A stretch of DNA of 64,000 nucleotides from an uncultured Porphyromonadaceae bacterium (GCA_947178215.1 CAMWXJ010000004.1:1-64000), one strand, 5' to 3'; counted from the stretch's first letter, positions 1 to 9,221 are shown. Numbers and translations: made by a program. The notes: generated from the sequence alone by a model not told the origin.

Positions 1-26
1 AAAAATGTTTTCTTTCGTCAAATAGC

Positions 27-34
27 TAATTTTG
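27..34 (+). promoter_or_regulatory. possible -7 promoter element (TAATTTTG)
   Basis: An octamer matching the Bacteroidota -7 consensus TAnnTTTG lies about 190 bases before the spt start. A T-rich stretch that could act as a -33 element lies upstream. It may be a distal promoter of spt. No clear transcript unit other than spt follows it. Confidence 0.3.
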
Positions 35-123
35 CACTTGCCAGTTGAGAGTAGGAACGACACAACGACAATGCGATTGTGCAAAAAAATGTTTTGCAGC
101 CTCTAATTTTCACATAAAATGAT

Positions 124-131
124 TAACTTTG
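124..131 (+). promoter_or_regulatory. -7 promoter element (TAACTTTG) upstream of spt
   Basis: TAACTTTG matches TAnnTTTG and lies 85 bases before the preferred ATG of the serine palmitoyltransferase gene. The best TTTTG (92-96) is somewhat too far upstream for a standard -33 element, so the assignment rests mainly on the -7 box. Confidence 0.45.
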
Positions 132-216
132 CAGCCTTATTCACTAAGACTGTAACCAATCAAAGCCAAGCCCTCCGTATGCCGTGTGGCTCGTGGAGCG
201 CTCAAACCGACATTCA

Positions 217-1404
217 ATGAAGCTATTACAAGCTAAACTCGCTCGCTATACCGCCCCTCAGGAAGCCAAAGCCGCAGGGGTGTATCCCTACTTCCGTGCC
301 ATATCATCGGAGCAGGACCCCGAAGTTCTGATTAATGGACGCAAGGTGCTGATGTTCGGGTCAAACTGCTACTCCGGTCTTGTCAACGACCCCCGCATCA
401 AGGAAGCCGCAATAGAGGCCACACGCAAATACGGCACCGGTTGCGCCGGCTCGCCGTTCCTCAACGGTACACTTGACCTTCACAAGCAGCTCGAAGCACG
501 CATCGCCGAATACATCGGCAAGGAAGACGTGATGATTTATTCAACCGGCTTCGAAGTCAATCTCGGCGTAGTGTCGTGTCTCACCGGTCGTGAAGACTAC
601 ATACTGTGGGACGAACAAGACCACGCCTCGATTATCGAGGGCCGTCGCCTCTCTTTCAGCCAGTCGCTCAAATACAAGCACAACGACATGGCATCGCTTG
701 AAAAGCAGCTTCAGAAATGCGACCCCGACAAGGTAAAACTCATCGTGAGCGACAGCGTGTTCTCCATGGAGGGCGATGTAGCCGACGTACCTGCCATAGT
801 CGAGCTCGCCAAGAAATACAACGCCTCTGTGATGATTGACGAAGCCCACGGCATCGGCGTCTTCGGCGAAGGTGGCCGTGGCGTATGCCACCACTACGGC
901 GTATCCAAGGACGTTGACCTCATCATGGGCACCTTCTCCAAGAGCTTTGCGTCGCTCGGAGGCTTCATCGCCACCGACAAGGAGATAACCAACTTCCTCC
1001 GTCACCACTCACGCTCATATATCTTCACTGCCTCTATCACTCCTGCGTCAACCGCCGCCGCACTCAAAGCCATCGACATCATGGAGTCGGAGCCTGAGCG
1101 TCAGGAAAACCTCTGGAAATTGACAAATATGGCGCTCGACGGATTCCGCAACATGGGCTGTGAAATAGGTAACACATCGACACCTATCATCCCTCTCTTC
1201 ATCCGCGACAATTTCCTCACATTCCAGATTACTCGCGAGCTCTTCGACGAGGGCATATTCGTCAACCCCGTCGTATCGCCGGCCGTAGCTCCCCACGACA
1301 CTCTCATCCGTTTCAGCCTCATGGCCACACACACGGAAGACCAGGTGGCTATCGCGCTTGACAAGATAGGCAAGGTGTTCCGCAACCACGGTCTGATTAA
1401 ATAA
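217..1404 (+). CDS. spt: serine palmitoyltransferase-like alpha-oxoamine synthase
   Basis: This is a 395-residue PLP enzyme of the alpha-oxoamine synthase family (fold type I). It would condense serine with an acyl-CoA to 3-ketosphinganine, the first step of sphingolipid synthesis in Bacteroidota. Visible motifs are the DEAHGIG segment (about 208-214), which contacts PLP, and TFSKS with the Schiff-base lysine near K242. I chose the ATG at 217 because the upstream GTG at 184 adds 11 residues unlike the family start (MKLLQAKLARYTAP). The enzyme is cytosolic and acts on lipid precursors at the membrane. The close relative 2-amino-3-ketobutyrate CoA ligase (Kbl) is the main alternative. The early YPYFRAI...FGSNCYSGL region and genome type favour Spt. 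The gene stands alone, followed by a hairpin. Confidence 0.82.
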   Translation: MKLLQAKLARYTAPQEAKAAGVYPYFRAISSEQDPEVLINGRKVLMFGSNCYSGLVNDPRIKEAAIEATRKYGTGCAGSPFLNGTLDLHKQLEARIAEYIGKEDVMIYSTGFEVNLGVVSCLTGREDYILWDEQDHASIIEGRRLSFSQSLKYKHNDMASLEKQLQKCDPDKVKLIVSDSVFSMEGDVADVPAIVELAKKYNASVMIDEAHGIGVFGEGGRGVCHHYGVSKDVDLIMGTFSKSFASLGGFIATDKEITNFLRHHSRSYIFTASITPASTAAALKAIDIMESEPERQENLWKLTNMALDGFRNMGCEIGNTSTPIIPLFIRDNFLTFQITRELFDEGIFVNPVVSPAVAPHDTLIRFSLMATHTEDQVAIALDKIGKVFRNHGLIK

Positions 1405-1434
1405 GCGTTCGATACGATTTATCCCACCATATAA

Positions 1435-1468
1435 GCGCGGGAGCATCCTCAACCGGAAGCTCCCGCGC
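1435..1468 (+). terminator. hairpin after spt, probable terminator
   Basis: A perfect 10-base stem (GCGCGGGAGC with GCTCCCGCGC) and a 14-base loop begin 31 bases after the spt stop. The following T-tract is weak (ATTGGTT), so termination is likely but not certain. The next gene starts 30 bases later. Confidence 0.5.
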
Positions 1469-1497
1469 ATTGGTTAACCCCGATTACCCCACGCATC

Positions 1498-2721
1498 ATG
1501 AGAAAAATGGACCCTGAGATGCAGCGCTGGATTGAGCTCCATGCCGCCGACGACCCGGTGAAGCTGCGTCTGCGCTATCACGGCGACGACGACATAGCGT
1601 TTGCCATAACGCAGATAGAGTGCAGGCGCAAGGCGGGCAACCGCTTCCCTGCCGCTCTGGCAAGCCCGGGGTTCATGTTCCCTACCGGACTCTCGGCCGA
1701 GCAGGCCACATCGGAGGCCCTCGCCCGTATCCACGCCGGCATAGCCGGCTATCGGCCAGGCGCGCGACATCTCGACCTAACCTGCGGCCTCGGAATGGAC
1801 GCGTTCGAGGCGGCGCGTCACGGGGCGTTGGTCACTGCCGTCGACATAACCCCCGAAGTGGTCGAAGCGACCCGCCACAATGCCAAGGCACTCGGGCTCG
1901 ATGACAAGTTTGAAGCCGTTTGCGGCGACTCCACCGCCCTTGTCACCGATACCGATATAAAGTGCGACACAATCTTCATCGACCCGGCACGGAGAGGCGA
2001 GGGAGGACGTCGCCTCACGGCCATAGCCGAATGTAGTCCCGACGTGACGACTATCATGCCCCGGATGCTTGAACTCGCGCCTAAAATAGTAGTCAAGGCG
2101 TCGCCCATGCTCGACCTAACAGCCCTCGCCTCGGAGCTTGATGCGGCCTGCGGAGGGCGAGGCTGCGTCACCCGCATGATAACCGTAGGTACCACACGCG
2201 AGTGCAAGGAGGTGATAGCGGTGGTAGAACGTGGTGCGGCCACACACTATCAAACCGAAGCGATTACCGCCCTGCCCGCCTGCGACACGCCGTCGATCTT
2301 CGCTCCGAGCCGCCACTGCGAGGCGGCTCCCGTGCTGCCTGGACTGCCCTCGGCCGGAGAATTTCTCTACGAGCCCTACCCTGCCGTGATGAAGACGGCT
2401 GCCTGGGGCGCGCTGGCCGCCCTGGCGCCTGAACTGCGTCAGCTCCATCCCAACACTCATCTGTTTACGGCCGACACCGAGGTCAAGAACTTCCCCGGTA
2501 CGGCCATGCGCATAGAGCGCGTGGAGCCTCTCAGCGACAAGGCTCTGAAAGCCATAGCCCGAGAATGGCCCAAAATCAACGTCGCCACACGCAATTTCAT
2601 CATCTCGGCGCCGGAGCTTGCCAAACGTCTTCGCATCAAGGAGGGGGGCGTCGCCCGCCTTTACGGCGTGCGCTCGGGAGCAGCCGCTACCCTCGCAATC
2701 ATAGTGGCTGTGCCGTTCTAA
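1498..2721 (+). CDS. class I SAM-dependent methyltransferase with THUMP-like C-terminal domain
   Basis: This 407-residue protein is probably an RNA-modifying methyltransferase. The SAM-binding motif I is visible as LDLTCGLGMDAFEAA (about 91-105). A second motif with acidic end, VTAVDITPEVVE, follows. Near residues 160-172 is FIDPARRGEGGRR, where DPARR replaces the usual motif IV of N-methyltransferases. The C-terminal part (about 270-407) fits the THUMP-like domain found with this family in Bacteroidota. The substrate is not known to me, and I would not name a specific tRNA or rRNA position. It follows spt after a hairpin and precedes mutL. The start ATG is the first in the frame and fits the conserved N-terminus. 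Confidence 0.75.
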   Translation: MRKMDPEMQRWIELHAADDPVKLRLRYHGDDDIAFAITQIECRRKAGNRFPAALASPGFMFPTGLSAEQATSEALARIHAGIAGYRPGARHLDLTCGLGMDAFEAARHGALVTAVDITPEVVEATRHNAKALGLDDKFEAVCGDSTALVTDTDIKCDTIFIDPARRGEGGRRLTAIAECSPDVTTIMPRMLELAPKIVVKASPMLDLTALASELDAACGGRGCVTRMITVGTTRECKEVIAVVERGAATHYQTEAITALPACDTPSIFAPSRHCEAAPVLPGLPSAGEFLYEPYPAVMKTAAWGALAALAPELRQLHPNTHLFTADTEVKNFPGTAMRIERVEPLSDKALKAIAREWPKINVATRNFIISAPELAKRLRIKEGGVARLYGVRSGAAATLAIIVAVPF

Positions 2722-2809
2722 AAAGTTATCAACACAGTTATCTACATCCTGTCAACAACTGTCGTTATCGCGGAAGATAACACTGTTTGCGCGTGAGCCG
2801 GAATTACCG

Positions 2810-2817
2810 TAAATTTG
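2810..2817 (+). promoter_or_regulatory. -7 element (TAAATTTG) immediately before mutL
   Basis: TAAATTTG fits TAnnTTTG and ends only 6 bases before the mutL ATG at 2824. If it is used, transcription would start at or next to the start codon and give a leaderless or near-leaderless mRNA. No good -33 TTG at 19-21 bases was identified. Confidence 0.42.
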
Positions 2818-2823
2818 CGCGTT

Positions 2824-4743
2824 ATGACAGAAGATGTTATCAGACTGCTGCCTGACTCGGTAGCCAATCAGATAGCCGCGGGCGAGGTGATACAACGGCC
2901 CGCCTCGGTTATAAAGGAACTCGTAGAAAATGCGGTCGACGCCGGCGCCACAGTAATCGACATCATACTGCGCGACGCGGGCCGCACGCTTATTCAGGTC
3001 GTCGACAACGGCTCAGGCATGAGCGACACCGACGCCCGCATGGCCTTTGAGCGACACGCCACCTCAAAGATAACCGAAGCTGCCGACCTGTTCACGCTCC
3101 ACACCATGGGATTCCGCGGCGAAGCTCTCGCGTCGATTGCGGCGGTAGCCCAGGTTGACCTCCGCACCATGAAACGCGACGCCACTGTCGGCACACGCAT
3201 TGTCATAAGCGGTTCCAAGGTGGAAAGTCAGGAGCCGGAAGCTTGTGTGCCTGGCACCAACATGATGGTCAAAAACCTCTTCTTCAACATACCGGCGCGA
3301 CGCAAATTCCTGAAAAAAGACACGGTGGAGCTGAGCCAGGTTCTCCGCGAATTTGAGCGCCTCGCACTCGTCAACCCCGACGTCGAACTGTCGATAACCC
3401 ACAACGATACTCTCCTCCACAAGCTGATGAAAGCACCGTTGAAGCGCCGAATCGCCGACCTCTTCGGCAAGAGCCTTGAATCGCAGCTTATCCCTGTGGC
3501 AACCGACACCTCTATCGTGCGGCTCAGCGGCTTTATCGGGCTACCGGCTCACGCCCGCAAGCGCAGTGCGCTACAATATCTCTTCGTCAACGGGCGCAAT
3601 ATGCGTCACCCCGTGTTCCACAAGGCCATTACTAACTGCTATGAGGGCATAATCGCCCCCGATATGCAGCCCAATTACTTCGTGTCATTTGACGTTGACC
3701 CCGACACGATAGATGTCAACATCCACCCCACCAAAAACGAAATTAAGTTCGAGAACGAAAGCGCAATCTACCAGATTCTCGTTGCTGCGGTAAAAGAGAG
3801 CATGGGGCGCTTCAACGCCTCGGCAGGCATAGACTTCGACCTCGCCGACGCCCCTGAGATACCGGTGTTCAACCCCGACGCCGGCGCCACACACGGCGTA
3901 GAGCTGGCTACGGGCTACAATCCATTTGCCATGCCGGCGCCTTCGGCTCCGCCGACCCCCTCCGTCCGGCCCTACACGCCGCAGCGCATCAGCTCGGGAA
4001 TCAACGTGCAGAACTGGGAAGCCCTTTATGCCGATTTCACCTCACGCCGCGACGAAGCGGTAGGTTCCGTTCCCACCGAAGCCGAGGCACTGCGGCCCGA
4101 CACGCAACCGGCGTTGATTGAAAGCACGCTCGACCTCACCTCGACCGACACAGGCGCCGAGCCTGCTACACCAGGCTATATTCAGCTCGACAACCGCTAC
4201 ATTCTGTCGACTGCCCGGAGCGGGCTTATGGTCGTTGACCAGCACCGCGCCCACATCCGCATCCTGTTTGACCGGTTTATGGCTACGGGAAGTGCCGAGG
4301 GGCTGCACTGTCAGAGCGTGATGTTTGCCGAAGCCATAGAACTGACACCGGTACAGAGCGCGACGCTCAAAGCCATAGAGCCGACACTGCGCACTATGGG
4401 CTTCGACCCGACCTATCTCGGCGGCACAAGCTGGAGCCTCAACGGCGTTCCCGCCGTATTGCCCGACGGCCGCGCCGCCGAGACGCTTCGCGACATCCTC
4501 GACGATGCCGCGTCCGACACCGGCATCGACGGCGCCGAAACACTGCGGCGCGCCACGGCTCTCGCCATAGCGCGCAGCTCGGCCATAGCCGGAGGCACAC
4601 GCCTCAGCTCTGCCGAAATGGAGCGGATAATGACCGACCTGCTGATGCTTCCCGAACCCGACTACACTCCCGACGGGCTTCCCGTCATAGTGATACTGCC
4701 TGTCGCGGATGTCACCCGGCCATTCCGTATGTTCGACCGCTGA
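2824..4743 (+). CDS. mutL: DNA mismatch repair protein MutL
   Basis: A 639-residue MutL couples MutS mismatch recognition to excision. The N-terminal GHKL ATPase is complete: NQIAAGEVIQRPASVIKELVENA (about 15-37), DNGSGM (near 60), HATSKI (near 80), GFRGEALASI (near 97). A Pro-rich linker spans about 360-430, then the C-terminal dimerisation domain. In that domain the endonuclease motif DQHAxxExxxxE reads DQHRAHIRILFD (from D472), so the first Glu is Ile. The later CPHGRP motif reads TPDGLP. The metal site of nicking MutL proteins therefore looks absent. The start is ATG 2824; the TTG at 2815 only adds three residues inside the promoter box. The gene converges with the GH3 gene across a tandem repeat. 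Confidence 0.95.
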   Translation: MTEDVIRLLPDSVANQIAAGEVIQRPASVIKELVENAVDAGATVIDIILRDAGRTLIQVVDNGSGMSDTDARMAFERHATSKITEAADLFTLHTMGFRGEALASIAAVAQVDLRTMKRDATVGTRIVISGSKVESQEPEACVPGTNMMVKNLFFNIPARRKFLKKDTVELSQVLREFERLALVNPDVELSITHNDTLLHKLMKAPLKRRIADLFGKSLESQLIPVATDTSIVRLSGFIGLPAHARKRSALQYLFVNGRNMRHPVFHKAITNCYEGIIAPDMQPNYFVSFDVDPDTIDVNIHPTKNEIKFENESAIYQILVAAVKESMGRFNASAGIDFDLADAPEIPVFNPDAGATHGVELATGYNPFAMPAPSAPPTPSVRPYTPQRISSGINVQNWEALYADFTSRRDEAVGSVPTEAEALRPDTQPALIESTLDLTSTDTGAEPATPGYIQLDNRYILSTARSGLMVVDQHRAHIRILFDRFMATGSAEGLHCQSVMFAEAIELTPVQSATLKAIEPTLRTMGFDPTYLGGTSWSLNGVPAVLPDGRAAETLRDILDDAASDTGIDGAETLRRATALAIARSSAIAGGTRLSSAEMERIMTDLLMLPEPDYTPDGLPVIVILPVADVTRPFRMFDR

Positions 4744-4796
4744 CAGTCAGGCCTGCGACTGTCAGGCCTGCGACTGTCAGCGCCTGCGACTGTCAG
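4740..4796. repeat. 15-base tandem repeat and hairpin at the mutL/GH3 convergence
   Basis: Three copies of GCCTGCGACTGTCAG lie at 4751-4765, 4766-4780 and 4782-4796, with one extra C between the second and third. The inverted form CTGACAGTC at 4740-4748 can pair with GACTGTCAG at 4757-4765 to make a 9-base stem. The repeat begins at the mutL stop and runs into the last codon and stop of the GH3 gene on the other strand. It may serve as a bidirectional terminator, though no T-run is present. Confidence 0.8.
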
Positions 4797-7654
4797 CGCC
4801 TCAGCCCGGGAACGCTCACTTCCGAAATAGATGCTTCGCCGCGGGTAATGACTATGCGCAGGTCGCTCGCCGTGGTCCCTTTGAGACGATAGGTCTCGAT
4901 AGTGTTGTCGGGCTTGCCCACATTGCCTTTATAGACGGTAAGGAACTGACCGCCGCCACCCGAAAGTTGTATCTCAAACGAGGCGTCGGGCGACGCGGCG
5001 CTCCATGCTATGCCCGCTTCCGACGGAGCCGAACCGTTTTCGAGAGTATAGGTAATATAGTCGCCGGCCTTGCCGCTCCACGCGCTCTCCCCTTTTCCGT
5101 CGAGCGTGAGTGCCGCAGTCTCGTTGCCGGCACTCGCTACCACCGGGGCTGCCTTGGAGGTGGATGTCACGGTGTTATCGCCATACTTCACAACCTCAAA
5201 CTCACCTTTAAGACGGATGTCGGTCGACGATGCGCCCACCATGACCTTGAAATCGCCCGGCTCGACAACGCGGTGATTGTCGGCGTCGATGAGGCTGAGG
5301 TCGCGTGGCTCAATTGTGAAGCTTATCTCGCGCGACTCTCCGGGCGCGAGGCTTATGCGGTCGAAGCCTACCAGATTTTTTTCATAGGTGGTGACGGAAC
5401 TTACCACGTCGCGCACATAGAGCTGCACAACCTCGTCGCCGGCGCGGCTGCCTGTGTTAGTCACGGTGCAGCTCACGGTCACAGGCTGGTGTTCGGTCAC
5501 CTTTTCAGGCGATATTTTCAGGTTGGAATACTCGAATGTGGTGTAGCTCAGGCCATAGCCAAACGGATAAAGCGGACCGTTGACACGCGACATATTGCCT
5601 TTCGGGCCGGGGACAGTGCCGCCGTCGACCTGTGAGTAAGCCTTTGCCGGGAAATTGAACGGTATCTGGCCCACGCTCTTGGGGAACGTCACGGTGAGCT
5701 TTCCGCCGGGATTGTAGTCGCCGAATATCGCTTCGGCAACAGCCGTGCCACCCTGCGAGCCGGGATACCACGCCTCGATTATAGCCGGGATGTTGCGGTC
5801 GGCCCAGTTGATGGAAAGCGGACGTCCGTTGATAAGCACGAGCACCACCGGCTTACCGGTGGCCGCCACGGCTTTGAGCAGGTCGAGCTGACGGCCAGGG
5901 AGGTCGAGGCTGCTGCGCGACTTGTTCTCGCCGCATGTGCGGTTGCTGCCGCCGAGTACCACCACGGCGACATCGCTCTCACGCGCCACGGCCACGGCCT
6001 CGTCAATGCCGGCCTGCTCTTCGGGCGTGATGTCGAAGTCGATTATCTCCGACTCGGGCCAGTTGGGGTCGACAAGCTCGCACCCTTTCACATACACCAC
6101 CTCAGCGCCGGGCGCGCTAAGGTTTTTAAGGCCGTCGTAGACCGTGGTGACATCCACGGCGAGCGGTCCGTAATGTGTCAGCGCATACGCACCCTCGTTG
6201 GCATTGGGGCCGATTACGGCTATGCGCTTCACGGCGTCTCGGTCGAGCGGAAGCAGATTGCCGGCATTACGGAGCAGCACGAGGCTCTCACGCGAGGCGC
6301 GCAGGGCCACCGCCTGATTCTCCGCCGAGTTTACCTCGACGTCGGGCTGCCGGAGGTCGGTCGTATAAGGTGAGTCGAAGAGTCCGACAATGAACTTGAC
6401 ACGGAGTATGTCGCGCACGCGGTCGTCAATCACGCTCATAGGTATCGCGCCTTTCTCTATCAGGCGTCGGAGAGGCTCTACATAGCTGTCGGGCGAGCGG
6501 AACGTGCAGCGCACGTTAAGGCCCGCCATGACGCTTTGAAGCACGGCCTCCTCCATATCCTTTGCGGTAGAGTGCTTGCCGTAGAGATACTCCACGGCGT
6601 CGCTGTCCGACACGAAATAGCCCTTGAAGCCCCACTGCTTGCGCATACGTTCCGTGAGCCAGTAATAGCTGCTCTGGATTGGCTGCGCGTCGTAATCGTT
6701 GTAGGAGCTCATGGCGCCGAGCAGCCCAGCCTCGCCCACAACGCGCTCCCAGGGATATACATGTATCATCTCCACTTCGCGCGGCGACATCTGCGGATCA
6801 TTTCTGGCCATGCCCTCGCGGCCGCCCTTGTTGTTGGAGTAGGCTATGAAATGCTTGGCGGTCGACGCCACTTGGTTTTCAGTCTGCAAGCCCTTTGTCA
6901 TCTGTATGCCAAGTTCGGCCACGAGATAGGGGCTCTCGCCGTATACCTCCTCATAGCGCCCCCAGCGCTGGTCACGTCCCACGTCGAGAATCGGGGCGTA
7001 TATGTTGGTGTAGCCGAGCAGACGGCCTTCGCGGCCGGTGATATATCCCACCTTGCGGATAAGGTCGCGGTCCCAGGTGTGGCCGAGGCCGAGCTGTGTC
7101 GGGAAGTTGGTGGCGATATAACTCTCCACACCGCGTATGCCTTCGTTGGTAAAGTCGGTAGGGATTCCGAGGCGCGTTTCCTCGACAAAGAAACGCTGCA
7201 CCTCGTTGAGGGCCCAGGCGTGGCGCGATGCCGGCCACACATACTGATTGTCGGAGGGCGGCAGTCCCCACTGCTGGAATCCGTTGAGATGTTCGTCAAT
7301 AGCTCCTATGCCGTCTTTCCACAGCTTGTTTTTCCACTCTGGGGTGGGGAGGTCGTCGGCGAGCACGCGCTTATAGCCGTAGAGCGTCACCATCTGACAG
7401 GTCTTTTCGTCGACTGTCATCTGCGAGAGCAGATTCTCTATGCGGTCGTCGATCTTAGCCTCGGGGTCCTCGTATATGTCTTTGCGTCCGTTTTTATTGA
7501 AGTCAATCCATCCTTTGTGGTACATCTCCGTTTTCGCCGGCTTGTAGACGGCAGGGATGCGTACCTCGGTGTCCTTGTCGGAGGTCGCGCTTGCGGGCAA
7601 CAGGCCGGCAAGGGCGAGACAGATGCAAGTAGCTGCACTCTTTCCTGATTTCAT
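4793..7654 (-). CDS. secreted GH3 family beta-glycosidase
   Basis: This 953-residue enzyme is a glycoside hydrolase family 3 member, likely a periplasmic beta-glucosidase or beta-xylosidase. I chose the start MKSGK because it gives a signal peptide of about 22 residues; the longer frame reaches into the divergent promoter region. A calcium-loop-like segment DFNKNGRKDIYED lies at 51-63. The nucleophile is probably D350 in FVSDSDAV. The second GH3 domain follows (KRIAVIGPNA, VVVLGGSNRTCGENKSRS), then a fibronectin III-like domain (about 720-820). The last 120 residues resemble a galactose-binding, F5/8-type beta sandwich. It has no neighbouring SusCD, so the natural substrate is open. It is divergent from the kinase-RapZ gene. 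Confidence 0.9.
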   Translation of the reverse strand: MKSGKSAATCICLALAGLLPASATSDKDTEVRIPAVYKPAKTEMYHKGWIDFNKNGRKDIYEDPEAKIDDRIENLLSQMTVDEKTCQMVTLYGYKRVLADDLPTPEWKNKLWKDGIGAIDEHLNGFQQWGLPPSDNQYVWPASRHAWALNEVQRFFVEETRLGIPTDFTNEGIRGVESYIATNFPTQLGLGHTWDRDLIRKVGYITGREGRLLGYTNIYAPILDVGRDQRWGRYEEVYGESPYLVAELGIQMTKGLQTENQVASTAKHFIAYSNNKGGREGMARNDPQMSPREVEMIHVYPWERVVGEAGLLGAMSSYNDYDAQPIQSSYYWLTERMRKQWGFKGYFVSDSDAVEYLYGKHSTAKDMEEAVLQSVMAGLNVRCTFRSPDSYVEPLRRLIEKGAIPMSVIDDRVRDILRVKFIVGLFDSPYTTDLRQPDVEVNSAENQAVALRASRESLVLLRNAGNLLPLDRDAVKRIAVIGPNANEGAYALTHYGPLAVDVTTVYDGLKNLSAPGAEVVYVKGCELVDPNWPESEIIDFDITPEEQAGIDEAVAVARESDVAVVVLGGSNRTCGENKSRSSLDLPGRQLDLLKAVAATGKPVVLVLINGRPLSINWADRNIPAIIEAWYPGSQGGTAVAEAIFGDYNPGGKLTVTFPKSVGQIPFNFPAKAYSQVDGGTVPGPKGNMSRVNGPLYPFGYGLSYTTFEYSNLKISPEKVTEHQPVTVSCTVTNTGSRAGDEVVQLYVRDVVSSVTTYEKNLVGFDRISLAPGESREISFTIEPRDLSLIDADNHRVVEPGDFKVMVGASSTDIRLKGEFEVVKYGDNTVTSTSKAAPVVASAGNETAALTLDGKGESAWSGKAGDYITYTLENGSAPSEAGIAWSAASPDASFEIQLSGGGGQFLTVYKGNVGKPDNTIETYRLKGTTASDLRIVITRGEASISEVSVPGLRR

Positions 7655-7692
7655 GGCTATGATATGATGTGATAGAATGGTATGGTTGATTG

Positions 7693-7700
7693 CAAAGGTA
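7693..7700 (-). promoter_or_regulatory. -7 element (TACCTTTG) for the GH3 gene
   Basis: On the minus strand TACCTTTG matches TAnnTTTG and lies 38 bases before the GH3 start codon, a normal leader length. No convincing -33 box was seen at the usual spacing. Confidence 0.4.
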
Positions 7701-7753
7701 CTAATAATTTCCCAAAGCGGCGACGGGATGGCGGGAGTGTCGGCGGAAATAGG

Positions 7754-7761
7754 TATATTTG
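7754..7761 (+). promoter_or_regulatory. -7 element (TATATTTG) just before the kinase-RapZ gene
   Basis: TATATTTG fits TAnnTTTG and ends 5 bases before the ATG at 7767. This supports 7767 over the upstream in-frame start at 7677, and suggests a leaderless or very short-leader transcript. Confidence 0.42.
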
Positions 7762-7766
7762 CCGAC

Positions 7767-9221
7767 ATGAACCATATCGACACACTCACGTCTCTTGCCG
7801 CCGAAGCGGGACTCGGCACACCGCGGGCCATCACGCCCCTTGCCGCGGCGGCATCGTCACGCCGCTATTTCCGACTCGATTTCGGCCCCGGCATCCCGTC
7901 GCTGATAGGAGCTGTCGGCGATTCCCCGGCCGAAAACCGGGCCTTTGCCGAGATAGCCCGCTGCATGGAAGATGCCGGTGTAGCTGCGCCGAGGATGAAA
8001 GCCATGAGCACCGATGGAAAGGCCTACATAGTGACTGACCTCGGCGACCGTTCCATGATGGAGGCGGTGGCGGCAGCGGCCAAGTCGGGCGACTGGCACG
8101 GTTCGGAGGGCTTCGAGGCCCTGCACCGCTGCATGCAGTCATTGCCACGCCTACAATACGGCGTGGCTGCGAGGTTCAATGCGTCAAAATGCTACCCTCG
8201 CCCGGCCATGGACAGGCGTTCGGTGCTCTGGGACCTCAACCACTTTAAATACTGCTTCCTCAAAGCCGCCGGTATGGAGATTGACGAAGAAAATCTCGAA
8301 AACGACTTCAACCGCCTGGCCGACATGATTGAGGCGGAGTCGGCGACCCGCTTCCATGCCTTTATACACCGCGATTGCCAGAGCCGCAACGTGATGCTGC
8401 TCCCCGACGGTACTCCGGCGTGGATTGACTTCCAGGGTGGACGCATGGGGCCGGTAGCCTACGATGTAGCCTCAATGGTGTGGCATGCCCGCGCCGCCAT
8501 TCCGGCCGGTGTGAGGCATGAGCTGCTTGCCGTGTACGTCAAGTCGCTATCCAAGGTGCTCGACTGCGAAGTGAGTGTCGAAGAATTTGCCGAAGCGTTG
8601 CAGCCAGTGTTGCTGCTGCGCTTCCTCCAAGTACTCGGCACTTACGGCCTGCGCGGCATCACCGAGGGTAAATCGGCTTTCATAGAGCCGATAGCGGCGC
8701 TTGTCGACGAGCTGTCCCTGCTGCTTCCCTGGATTGACCGCAGCGGTATGCCGGCGATAGCCGCCACAATACGTCGCCTGCCGTCGCTCGAAGCTGTAAG
8801 AGGCTCGCGCGAGAAGCGCGACAGACTGGTTGTCACCGTTATGAGCTTTTCCTATAAGCGCGGACTTCCGCGCGACTGGTCGGGCAACGGCGGCGGATTC
8901 ATCTTCGACTGCCGCTACCCCAACAATCCGGGCCGCTATCCTGAATACCGAAGCCTCACGGGACGCGACAAGCCGGTAATTGATTTCATCCGCGCCGACG
9001 GCGAAATGGTGACTCTCGCCGAGAGGGCCGTGGAGACGGTGCTTCCGGCGGTGCGCCGTTACCGCGACCGCGGCTTCACTCATCTTAGTGTGGCTTTCGG
9101 ATGCACGGGCGGTCAGCACCGCTCAGTCTTCGGAGCCGAGACCATGGCCCGCGCGATTGCAGCCGAAGGGGTCAAAGTACACCTCATACACCGCGAACAA
9201 GGTATCGACATCATGTTATGA
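7767..9221 (+). CDS. AmgK-like sugar kinase fused to a RapZ C-terminal domain
   Basis: This 484-residue protein joins two domains. Residues 1 to about 330 are an aminoglycoside-phosphotransferase-fold kinase. The catalytic loop is HRDCQSRNVMLL (about 200-211), and the Mg-binding segment IDFQGG (near 219) stands in for DFG. This matches anomeric amino-sugar kinases such as AmgK, which phosphorylate MurNAc/GlcNAc at C1. Residues about 354-484 match the C-terminal half of RapZ: FSYKRGLP, FDCRYPNNPGRYPEYRSLTG, AFGCTGGQHRSV. In E. coli that half binds glucosamine-6-phosphate and the RNase E adapter partners. The RapZ P-loop half is absent, replaced by the kinase. The stop overlaps the next start (ATGA), so it is coupled to the MurU-like gene. 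The combined function is inference. Confidence 0.85.
   Translation: MNHIDTLTSLAAEAGLGTPRAITPLAAAASSRRYFRLDFGPGIPSLIGAVGDSPAENRAFAEIARCMEDAGVAAPRMKAMSTDGKAYIVTDLGDRSMMEAVAAAAKSGDWHGSEGFEALHRCMQSLPRLQYGVAARFNASKCYPRPAMDRRSVLWDLNHFKYCFLKAAGMEIDEENLENDFNRLADMIEAESATRFHAFIHRDCQSRNVMLLPDGTPAWIDFQGGRMGPVAYDVASMVWHARAAIPAGVRHELLAVYVKSLSKVLDCEVSVEEFAEALQPVLLLRFLQVLGTYGLRGITEGKSAFIEPIAALVDELSLLLPWIDRSGMPAIAATIRRLPSLEAVRGSREKRDRLVVTVMSFSYKRGLPRDWSGNGGGFIFDCRYPNNPGRYPEYRSLTGRDKPVIDFIRADGEMVTLAERAVETVLPAVRRYRDRGFTHLSVAFGCTGGQHRSVFGAETMARAIAAEGVKVHLIHREQGIDIML

Noticed and set aside
4740-4796. CRISPR array
   Set aside because: The units are 15 bases and directly adjacent with no spacers, and there are no cas genes. 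It is a short tandem repeat.
5070-7648. Plus-strand frames opposite the GH3 gene
   Set aside because: They are antisense shadows of a gene with clear GH3 motifs, and have no plausible start or domain.
4793-7654. Type IX secretion cargo domain on the GH3 enzyme
   Set aside because: The last 120 residues look like a beta-sandwich binding domain and lack the typical basic-Val-rich end of type IX cargo tails.
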